Shown: piece after piece, positions 21,690 through 27,252 of the stretch
Numbering within the stretch: position 1 is the stretch's first letter
Layout of the letters: each line of letters begins with the position of its first letter
Source: a virus
Virus record (IMG/VR): IMGVR_UViG_3300020219_000484
Coordinates: 1-43,244 of that record
Length of the DNA stretch: 43,244 nt
Reading direction: 5' to 3' (one strand)
Notes under the pieces: generated by a model
What the model saw: only the letters and a program-made list of their open reading frames with translations
Databases searched by the model: none
Told to the model about the DNA's origin: nothing
Program-made: the position numbers and the translations under genes

Positions 21690-22030
21690 ACAAGGCACTA
21701 TTTGTACTCGCCGGGCGCACGTACGCGCCAGACACCGCCGCGCTAGTCCGTTCGCTGTTCGCGCCGGGCGGGACAATGCACGGCACCTACAAGGCCGGCA
21801 AGCACGGCGTGTCGCTGTATGCGCCAGACGGTACGCTGCGCGCGTTTGTCGTAGACAATGCGCACGGAGAACAGTTCATAGTCAGCGCATGCAGGGAGCA
21901 CGGCCGGATCAGGTACCTGTTCGCCCTGACAAACGCGGATCGAGACTGGCTTGGCGTGCCTTCCGGGTACGCTGCAGTGTGCGAAGCGGCCGCGCTCGCG
22001 CTACGAAACTTCACCACTAGGAGCAACTGA
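21686..22030 (+). CDS. Early protein, unknown
   Basis: A 114-residue alpha/beta protein (ALFVLAGRTYAPDTAAL, SLYAPDGTLRAFVVDN, RYLFALTNADRDWLG) starting at the ATGA junction; a longer frame upstream overlaps the previous gene and is unlikely. The C-terminus is FTTRSN, from the second copy of the ribosome-binding module. No family recognised. Confidence 0.6.
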   Translation: MNKALFVLAGRTYAPDTAALVRSLFAPGGTMHGTYKAGKHGVSLYAPDGTLRAFVVDNAHGEQFIVSACREHGRIRYLFALTNADRDWLGVPSGYAAVCEAAALALRNFTTRSN

Positions 22031-22033
22031 CAC
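22016..22033 (+). promoter_or_regulatory. Recurring ribosome-binding module, copy 2
   Basis: An exact copy of ACTAGGAGCAACTGACAC, which ends the previous gene and supplies AGGAG to the next ATG at 22034. Confidence 0.7.
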
Positions 22034-22207
22034 ATGGACAAGACAAAACAGCATCTTGCGCTGGCGCTGGTATCGCTGGAACAGGCGAGCGCCGCGCTCG
22101 CAGCTGCGCAAGCTGCGGTGATTCTCGCACGGCGGGCGCGAGACGTAGCGGCCGACAACGCCGAGAACGTCGGCCGCAAGTACAGGGCCGAGAGGGCGCA
22201 GTCATGA
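22034..22207 (+). CDS. Small Ala-rich helical protein
   Basis: A 57-residue protein almost wholly helical, with an Ala-rich stretch (SLEQASAALAAAQAAVILAR) followed by charged residues and an AQS ending. It resembles the other short Ala-rich helical proteins in this region (for example 23089 and 25979), which may be distant paralogues. Missing stronger evidence, function is unknown. Confidence 0.5.
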   Translation: MDKTKQHLALALVSLEQASAALAAAQAAVILARRARDVAADNAENVGRKYRAERAQS

Positions 22208-22503
22208 ACCAGACGCTGGAACAGCTGCGAAACCTTGCCCGGTTCAAGTACTGCGGCGGATATACAGCTGCGGCCGTACTGTCGGATGGCGCCCTGCTGT
22301 GCGTCCGATGCGTGCGAGACAATTATCGGCAAGTCTTCACCGCTACCCGGGACCCCGGCGCCAATGCGCAGTGGCAGTGCGAGGGCATCACCGACTCCGG
22401 CAGTTACGAAGGTGAGGGCACGTACTGCTGTCATTGCGATGCAGTGCTGTTCGACTCTACCGAATACGTCCGGAGTCTTACCTTCACAACTAGGAGCAAC
22501 TGA
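22204..22503 (+). CDS. Cys-rich, possibly zinc-binding early protein
   Basis: A 99-residue protein with C-x2-C (LLCVRC) and a CCHC cluster (TYCCHCDAVLFD) that could form a zinc ribbon with W/Q-rich strands between. It starts MNQTLEQ like the gene at 21504 and ends FTTRSN like the gene at 21686, so its ends look assembled from shared pieces. Function unknown. Confidence 0.6.
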   Translation: MNQTLEQLRNLARFKYCGGYTAAAVLSDGALLCVRCVRDNYRQVFTATRDPGANAQWQCEGITDSGSYEGEGTYCCHCDAVLFDSTEYVRSLTFTTRSN

Positions 22504-22506
22504 ACT
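22489..22506 (+). promoter_or_regulatory. Recurring ribosome-binding module, copy 3 (variant)
   Basis: ACTAGGAGCAACTGAACT matches the two other copies for 15 bases (ACTAGGAGCAACTGA) and differs at the end. It again encodes TRSN-stop and supplies AGGAG. Confidence 0.65.
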
Positions 22507-22836
22507 ATGGAATACAGCACCGACGAACGAGCCCGCGACAAATGGTCGCTGCCGGATATCCTGATCCAACAGTTCAGCGCCGAAGAAGTCGCGGAAGGCA
22601 TGGAGGATGACATCTGGCAGTTTTCAAAACGCCATGAATTCCGGCTTGCGTCAATGAATTCCCGTACGCGGGATAAGATGCTCGCCGCGATGGTCGATGA
22701 ATTGGGGATATCAGGCGGGTACATGTACGCTTACGGTAGCCCCGGCTGCATGCCTGACAGCAGTTGGTTCGGCCCGTTCCCATCGTATGCCGAAGCGCTG
22801 GCAGAAGCGCGTGCGATGGCCGACGGGGAAGGCTAG
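22507..22836 (+). CDS. Early protein, unknown
   Basis: A 109-residue acidic protein (EYSTDERARDKWSLPDIL, FSAEEVAEGMEDDIWQF) with a C-terminal segment GSPGCMPDSSWFGPFPSYAEALAEA that resembles the small WFGPFxSxxEA motif seen in many phage and plasmid proteins of unknown role. It follows the third ribosome-binding module. No enzymatic motif is seen. Confidence 0.6.
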   Translation: MEYSTDERARDKWSLPDILIQQFSAEEVAEGMEDDIWQFSKRHEFRLASMNSRTRDKMLAAMVDELGISGGYMYAYGSPGCMPDSSWFGPFPSYAEALAEARAMADGEG

Positions 22837-22840
22837 AACA

Positions 22841-23092
22841 ATGATGATTCCAGCCGAAAAGGATATGCTTGAAGTGTTGCGCGATGGCGCAAGAGCGGCC
22901 AAAGCCAAAGCCACAGCGCTGCGAACAGATGCGGCCAAAACTATAGCGGACGCCAAGCGCCATGAGATGGCAGCGCAGACGCTTCGCCAGCTGGCGGGCT
23001 CAACATTGTGCGCCGCGCGACAGTATGAGGAAACCGCGCGGCGCTTCAATGAAATGATGGCCCCGTCTATAACTCCGGAGGTGCAGTCATGA
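22841..23092 (+). CDS. Small helical protein, unknown
   Basis: An 83-residue protein starting at the first of two ATGs four bases after the previous stop. It is Ala/Lys-rich and helical (GARAAKAKATALRTDAAKTI, ARQYEETARRFNEMM) and ends PEVQS at a GGAGGTGCAG junction that gives the next gene an excellent Shine-Dalgarno. Possible member of the short helical family. Confidence 0.55.
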   Translation: MMIPAEKDMLEVLRDGARAAKAKATALRTDAAKTIADAKRHEMAAQTLRQLAGSTLCAARQYEETARRFNEMMAPSITPEVQS

Positions 23093-23487
23093 ATCGAATT
23101 CTATCTGACGTCATCGAAGCGCGTGCCCTAGTGTCGGCCGCGGCGGCAGCGCTCAACAGCGCGCAGCGCGCGCAAACAGTCGCGAACCTAGCAGGCACCG
23201 AAGCCCGGCGCTTAGACCTTGCCGCGCATGCTGCGCTCACCGCGGCGCAGCGCATGCGCTTGGATACGGCCGCGACACTCGCTGACGCGGACAGCGCAAT
23301 GACTGATGCGCGGCGCATCCAAGCGTCAGCGATCGCAGCGGGGACGGAGCATCGGCGCCTTGACTTCGACGCGCATACCGCGCTCACCGCGGCCCGGCGC
23401 TTAGACGGGCCCGCATGCAGGGCCCTGGTCAAAGCTTGCGCCGCTGCGAACGTAGCGCCGTTTACTACTTTGCAGGTGCAGCCATGA
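23089..23487 (+). CDS. Ala-rich amphipathic-repeat protein
   Basis: A 132-residue protein made of degenerate helical repeats of roughly 14 residues, with recurring phrases EARRLDLAAHAALTAAQR, DARRIQASA, HRRLDFDAHTALTAARRLD. The 85-residue protein at 25979 has the same phrases (ARHMDVAAHAA, KKARRLV), so they are paralogues. The pattern suits long amphipathic helices or a coiled coil. Ends VQP at an ATGA junction. Function unknown. Confidence 0.6.
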   Translation: MNRILSDVIEARALVSAAAAALNSAQRAQTVANLAGTEARRLDLAAHAALTAAQRMRLDTAATLADADSAMTDARRIQASAIAAGTEHRRLDFDAHTALTAARRLDGPACRALVKACAAANVAPFTTLQVQP

Positions 23488-23786
23488 ACCGGCCGCTAAC
23501 AGAAGCGCTCGATGCCTGGAGCGCCGAGGATACCAAAGCACGGCGCATTGCCCGGGCCGCGATGATCGAGAAGGCGGACGCGGCGCTTGATAGTACTCGC
23601 GAGGCCTGGCACGTGGTCGACATACTGGCGCGCAGGGCGAAGGTGGCGCACACGCTCAATGGCGCGCCCGCGGACCTGGCAGCGGCCGAAGCCGAGCGCG
23701 ATGCATGGAGCAAGTACAAAAATGCGCAGCGTGCGTGCTTGGCGTTAAACACGCTCAAGCGCGGTGAAACAAAAGGAGGGTACTAA
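23484..23786 (+). CDS. Small helical protein, unknown
   Basis: A 100-residue charged helical protein (MNRPLTEALDAWSAEDTKARR, AAEAERDAWSKYKNAQRACLAL). The last segment, W-x-x-YKNAQRACLAL, resembles the AW-x-AY-x2-AL ending of the short proteins at 26233 and 32740-34611. Its C-terminus GETKGGY is encoded by the AAAGGAGG ribosome site of the RadC-like gene. Function unknown. Confidence 0.55.
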   Translation: MNRPLTEALDAWSAEDTKARRIARAAMIEKADAALDSTREAWHVVDILARRAKVAHTLNGAPADLAAAEAERDAWSKYKNAQRACLALNTLKRGETKGGY

Positions 23787-23787
23787 A

Positions 23788-24285
23788 ATGTTATCGACGT
23801 CAGGCGCAACAGCGCTGTTTGTTCGCGACTCCGGCCGGCGGGCGCGACCCGCTACGCGCGATGAGATCCTCGCGGCGCTCGGTCACATCGACTACGCGAG
23901 GGCGCAGGGCGAAAAGCTAAACGCACCTTCAGCTGTAGCGCGGTTTCTCATTGACCGGCTCGCGCGCCTGGACTACGAAGTATTCGGGTGCGTGTTTGTG
24001 GACAACGCTAACAAAGTGTTGGCCGTCTCGGAACTGTTCCGCGGCACGATCGACGGCGCAAGCGTCTACCCGCGAGAAGTTGTGCGCGCGGCGCTACTGC
24101 ACAACGCCGCGTCAGTCATCCTGTTTCATAATCATCCGTCGGGCTCAACGGATCCCAGCGCGGCGGACCGGCAGCTGACGTCGAAGTTAAGCGCAGCGCT
24201 AAAGCTTGTCGACATCCGCACGCTCGATCATCTGATCATCGCGGGCGCAGCGCATACCAGCCTGGCGGAACGGGGGGAAATGTAA
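23788..24285 (+). CDS. RadC-like JAB-domain protein
   Basis: A 165-residue protein matching the RadC/JAB (JAMM metalloprotease-fold) family: VFGCVFVDNANKVLAVSELF at 66, then ILFHNHPSGSTDPSAADRQLT at 111-131 containing the H-x-H-PSG-x7-D metal motif (H114, H116, D127), and LVDIRTLDHLIIAG near 140. The N-terminal helix-hairpin-helix domain of full RadC is absent, as in many plasmid and phage versions. AAAGGAGGG precedes the ATG 23788; an earlier in-frame start at 23764 is inside the previous gene. Biochemical role of RadC is unsettled; it is linked to mobile DNA and anti-restriction loci. Confidence 0.85.
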   Translation: MLSTSGATALFVRDSGRRARPATRDEILAALGHIDYARAQGEKLNAPSAVARFLIDRLARLDYEVFGCVFVDNANKVLAVSELFRGTIDGASVYPREVVRAALLHNAASVILFHNHPSGSTDPSAADRQLTSKLSAALKLVDIRTLDHLIIAGAAHTSLAERGEM

Positions 24286-24491
24286 TGACTACCTTTCAGA
24301 AATTTGTGATGTGTATTCTTTGGGGTCTTGTGGCGTCCATCATTTACTGTTTTGTGCCGGCACTGGCGTGGTGCCTGGTCGGTTTCATTGCTGGCGACCC
24401 TGAGCGTATCGTGAAGATTTCAGAGCACTGGCAAAATTCCGCCTGGGAAAGGTGCAGCCTGAAGATGCGCAAGCGCACGGGCAGCGCATGA
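24285..24491 (+). CDS. Small membrane protein
   Basis: A 68-residue protein with one long or two short hydrophobic segments at residues 7-37 (FVMCILWGLVASIIYCFV then PALAWCLVGFIAG) and a basic C-terminus (LKMRKRTGSA). Starts by TAATG overlap with the RadC-like gene. Early inner-membrane proteins of this size in phages sometimes block superinfection or act on the host; that is only a possibility here. Confidence 0.6.
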   Translation: MTTFQKFVMCILWGLVASIIYCFVPALAWCLVGFIAGDPERIVKISEHWQNSAWERCSLKMRKRTGSA

Positions 24492-25249
24492 GACGGCCTA
24501 ACAGTTTAGTCGTTTGGCAAGGGGCCAGCCTGATCGACGGTGCGCCGTTGATCGTGATAGCGTCCGGGCTTCGCAGCTCCAAGAATCTTAAGACGGGCGA
24601 CATGGTACAGACGTATATCTTGCGCGCTGACGTCTCACCACTGGCCGCCGTCAAGGCCGGCGCTGACGCGAGCATCTGCGGTTCCTGCATCCACCGTGGC
24701 GCAGCGGCGAACGGCAGCGGGCGAACGTGCTATGTCGAAGTTGGAAAAGGTCCGGAAACAGTCTGGAAGGCCTGGCAGCGCGGCCGCATTCCGGCCGCGG
24801 GCGCTGAGCCTGTAGCTACCGGGCGCACGGTGCGGCTCGGCACTTACGGCGACCCGGCGGCCGTCCCTGCCGACGTCTGGCGCGGCCTGCTGGCCGGTAG
24901 TGTAGGCTGGACCGGGTACACTCACCAGTGGCGCACGGCATGGATTGACACAAGTCTGCGCGGGCTCGTTATGGCGAGCGCAGACACTCCGGCCGACCGA
25001 CAGGCTGCGGTCGCGGCTGGCTGGCGGACGTTTCGCGTGGCGTTGCCATCTGACCCGGTTCGCCTTCCTGGTGAATCGGTCTGTCCTGCGAGCGCTGAGG
25101 CGGGCAAGAAGTTGACTTGCGCGCAGTGCCTCGCCTGTTCCGGCGCAGACGGGCGCCGCGGCACAATAGTTATCGCCGCACATGGCGGCTTCGCGGTCAT
25201 GGCGAACGTGAAGCGCCGCGCCGCGGCGTCGTGGTCGCTAAGCATATGA
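24488..25249 (+). CDS. Conserved-looking Cys-rich phage protein of unknown function
   Basis: A 253-residue protein starting by ATGA overlap. Two Cys clusters stand out: SICGSCIHRG with a further RTCYV after residue 65, and SVCPAS...LTCAQCLACSG near 205-225, suggesting two metal or Fe-S sites. Between them lie RLGTYGDPAAVP, GYTHQW and an AGWRTFRVALPSD segment. I recall a similar layout in proteins annotated only as DUFs in diverse phages, but cannot name the family with certainty. Placed among early genes before the primase. Confidence 0.65.
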   Translation: MRRPNSLVVWQGASLIDGAPLIVIASGLRSSKNLKTGDMVQTYILRADVSPLAAVKAGADASICGSCIHRGAAANGSGRTCYVEVGKGPETVWKAWQRGRIPAAGAEPVATGRTVRLGTYGDPAAVPADVWRGLLAGSVGWTGYTHQWRTAWIDTSLRGLVMASADTPADRQAAVAAGWRTFRVALPSDPVRLPGESVCPASAEAGKKLTCAQCLACSGADGRRGTIVIAAHGGFAVMANVKRRAAASWSLSI

Positions 25250-25449
25250 GTCGCCTGGCTGTCGGCGAATGCCTGGCGCTATTGGATCGTGCGGGCGCAG
25301 ACCTGCAAGCGCTCGCGAGCCTCGCCGCTCGGTGGGGCTTCACCTTGCCATGGCCAGACGGGCCGCGATTCGCGCGGCTCGATCTGTGGGATCACATTTT
25401 TAACCGGGCGCAAGGGTCTCAGGATCTCGCGCTCACAACCCTGGAGTAA
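25246..25449 (+). CDS. Small early protein, unknown
   Basis: A 67-residue protein starting by ATGA overlap (MSRLAVGECLALLDRAGADL, LASLAARWGFTLPWPDG). Mostly helical, no motif recognised. Confidence 0.55.
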   Translation: MSRLAVGECLALLDRAGADLQALASLAARWGFTLPWPDGPRFARLDLWDHIFNRAQGSQDLALTTLE

Positions 25450-25454
25450 AAACT

Positions 25455-25808
25455 ATGAATGACAAGACGCACAATGGCTGGTCGAACTATGAGACATGGA
25501 CCGTAAGCGCCTGGCTTGGTAACGATGAGGGCGCCGAAGCGTGGATTGATAAACAAATCGAAGAAGTCATCGGCACGTGTTTGGAAAACGACGGGGATCA
25601 AGAAACCGCTGCATCGGCGCTTGGCGATGATCTAGCGGATATGTACGGCGGCAATGCACCGGAGCTGCACGGCATGTACAGCGACCTTCTAACCGCGGCC
25701 CTGGGCGCAGTCGATTGGGACGAAATCGCCGCCGGGTATATTGCCGGCCGCTGGGTCGACATGGAAACCGAATGGATGGCTTACGTGGCTGCGGGATTGG
25801 AGGATTAA
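25455..25808 (+). CDS. Conserved phage protein with NGWSNYETW motif
   Basis: A 117-residue acidic protein beginning MNDKTHNGWSNYETWTVSAW. The NGW-x-NYETW start is shared by a widespread group of small phage and plasmid proteins of unknown function that I recognise by pattern. The rest is Asp/Glu-rich and helical (LADMYGGNAPELHGMYSDLL). Weak ribosome site (GGAG 13 bases ahead in the previous stop region). Confidence 0.65.
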   Translation: MNDKTHNGWSNYETWTVSAWLGNDEGAEAWIDKQIEEVIGTCLENDGDQETAASALGDDLADMYGGNAPELHGMYSDLLTAALGAVDWDEIAAGYIAGRWVDMETEWMAYVAAGLED

Positions 25809-25811
25809 ACA

Positions 25812-25982
25812 ATGAGCGGAAACAGAACAATTGAGACAACGCTACCACTGTACGGCGCGGTAGCGGATGAGCGCGCGCAGCGCGCAGCGTGGCGCCTGGC
25901 GCTACTTGCCCGCGACAACTGGCTGCACCGCGAGCGCAAGCGCGCGATGGCAGCGGCTCACGCCGCGAAGGTGAAGCCATGA
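25812..25982 (+). CDS. Small basic helical protein, unknown
   Basis: A 56-residue Arg/Ala-rich protein (DERAQRAAWRLALLARDNW, HRERKRAMAAAHAAKVKP). It ends VKP at the AAGGTGAAGCC-ATGA junction. Function unknown. Confidence 0.5.
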   Translation: MSGNRTIETTLPLYGAVADERAQRAAWRLALLARDNWLHRERKRAMAAAHAAKVKP

Positions 25983-26236
25983 GCGCCAAGATTGAAGCCC
26001 GGCGCGCGAGCGTGGCAGCGCTGGCAGCGCTCAACAAGGCCTTGCGTCTGGAAACGGCCGCGGATAAGGCGCTCACCAGAGCCCGGCACATGGACGTGGC
26101 TGCGCACGCAGCGGGTGTCGAAGCCCGGGGCTTGGAGCTGGCTGCATGCGTGGCGCTCAAGAAAGCCCGGCGCCTGGTATCGGACGCGGATGTAGCGGGC
26201 GCCCAGTTTATGATTAACTTGGAGGTGAAGCCGTGA
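25979..26236 (+). CDS. Ala-rich amphipathic-repeat protein (paralogue of 23089)
   Basis: An 85-residue protein with the same helical phrases as the 132-residue protein at 23089 (TRARHMDVAAHAAGVEARG, ALKKARRLVSDADVAGAQF), about five repeat units. Ends LEVKP at a GGAGGTGAAGCC-GTGA junction. Function unknown. Confidence 0.55.
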   Translation: MSAKIEARRASVAALAALNKALRLETAADKALTRARHMDVAAHAAGVEARGLELAACVALKKARRLVSDADVAGAQFMINLEVKP

Positions 26237-26427
26237 GCGCCACGATCCAAGAATTACGGGCGGCATTCGAGGCGGCAGCTGCAAAAGCACGCGCTAAAGA
26301 CTCTGCGGCAGATGCCGCGAAAAGCGAATGGCAGGAAGCTGAGGATGACGCCGAGACGGCACGATTCGCGCTCAATGCAGCGTGGAAGGCCTACCACAAG
26401 GCACAGACAGAGGGGGTGCAGCCATGA
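26233..26427 (+). CDS. Short helical family protein
   Basis: A 64-residue protein from GTG in the GTGA junction: MSATIQELRAAFEAAAAKAR, then a charged helix and NAAWKAYHKAQTEGVQP. The order 'x-T-x2-EL-RA', Ala helix, 'AWKAYxxA' matches the cluster at 32740-34611, so this is probably an early-region member of that family. Confidence 0.6.
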   Translation: MSATIQELRAAFEAAAAKARAKDSAADAAKSEWQEAEDDAETARFALNAAWKAYHKAQTEGVQP

Positions 26428-26507
26428 TAACCGTGCTCGTAGTCTTCTATTTTGTGGTGATCCCGGTAGCTGTCATGGCCATCGTGCTAAGTACTGGTGA
26501 TCCATGA
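26424..26507 (+). CDS. Tiny membrane peptide
   Basis: A 27-residue peptide that is nearly all hydrophobic (VLVVFYFVVIPVAVMAIVLS), starting by ATGA overlap after GGGGGTG. Coupled position on both sides supports it as a real gene. Single transmembrane peptide of unknown role. Confidence 0.5.
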   Translation: MITVLVVFYFVVIPVAVMAIVLSTGDP

Positions 26508-26581
26508 CGCCGGCGCGCGTGGACTTGCGCCGGATCGGGCGGGCGGGTACCGTACCGGCATCAGGGCGGGGGACGGCATGA
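26504..26581 (+). CDS. Possible tiny basic peptide
   Basis: A 25-residue Arg-rich frame (MTPARVDLRRIGRAGTVPAS) linking two ATGA overlaps. It could simply couple translation between its neighbours. Only the junctions support it. Confidence 0.3.
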   Translation: MTPARVDLRRIGRAGTVPASGRGTA

Positions 26582-26811
26582 GGTACGCGAAATTCTTGCG
26601 CAAAGCGCGCACCGCGTATCTCACGATGCTTATGACAAACAGTGAGACGATGAAAGCGGCGACTGCCGAATCCGGTATTACCCGGTCCTCCCTGGCGCGA
26701 ATGCTGCGGGACCTGGGGCTGGGTCACTTCTTGAAAGTCGAACAACGCAAAGCGCGAGCCGCTGAAGCGATAACCGAACAGGAGAACAATGATGGCGCTA
26801 AAGCTGACTGA
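26578..26811 (+). CDS. Small helix-turn-helix DNA-binding protein
   Basis: A 77-residue basic protein with a Fis-type helix-turn-helix at about 22-48: SETMKAATAESGITRSSLAR followed by MLRDLGL. The C-terminal helix is charged (VEQRKARAAEAITEQE). It likely binds DNA and could regulate this operon. A longer frame starting at 26497 would overlap two genes. It lies at the end of the small-gene block, just before the primase cluster. Confidence 0.65.
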   Translation: MRYAKFLRKARTAYLTMLMTNSETMKAATAESGITRSSLARMLRDLGLGHFLKVEQRKARAAEAITEQENNDGAKAD

Positions 26812-27031
26812 TCCGACGCTGGCCGGGTATACCGACGTAGAGCTGGCGCATTTTGTGGTGGTCACGGTCGCGCCGTCGCCTGAAACCTACGTCTTACATC
26901 GCTTGGCCGAAGCTACGCTTGCCGCCAGCGACTTGCTGGAGGAAGCGAGCGCGGCGCTCGATTATGCAGAATTCCGCGACGACGACGACGACGACGACGA
27001 CTGTGTCCGGCAAACAGGTGCAGGGCGATGA
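26789..27031 (+). CDS. Small protein with poly-Asp tract
   Basis: An 80-residue protein overlapping the HTH gene by 23 bases in another frame, with GGAGAA ahead of the double ATG. The N-terminal 60 residues are helical (TYVLHRLAEATLAASDLLEEASAAL as two runs). An eight-Asp run comes from eight exact GAC triplets at 26978-27001, a slippage-prone tract. Function unknown. Confidence 0.55.
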   Translation: MMALKLTDPTLAGYTDVELAHFVVVTVAPSPETYVLHRLAEATLAASDLLEEASAALDYAEFRDDDDDDDDCVRQTGAGR

Positions 27032-27252
27032 GCTGGCGCACGCGGTACTGGCCGGCGGACCCGGCGTTTTACACAAAAGAACAAAAGCGCGTTTTATCAG
27101 CGCTGCCGGATTGGGTGCCAATGCATTTTGAAATGCGCGAATGTCCGGGAGTCGTTAACGTGTGCCTGGTGCTAGAGCACCGGCGCAGCGCGGATCGTGC
27201 GCGGGTGTTTAGGTCCGGGCGGATGGTTGCATCGGTCCCGGCTGCCGTATGA
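27028..27252 (+). CDS. Small protein, unknown
   Basis: A 74-residue protein from the ATGA junction (WRTRYWPADPAFYTKEQKRV, PMHFEMRECPGVVNVCLVLE, RARVFRSGRMVASVPAAV). Likely a small alpha/beta fold. It overlaps the start of the primase gene by four bases. Confidence 0.55.
   Translation: MSWRTRYWPADPAFYTKEQKRVLSALPDWVPMHFEMRECPGVVNVCLVLEHRRSADRARVFRSGRMVASVPAAV

Noticed and set aside
20387-27252. tRNA genes among the small early genes
   Set aside because: I looked for cloverleaf-like TTCGA/TTCAA arms with CCA-type acceptors and found none convincing.
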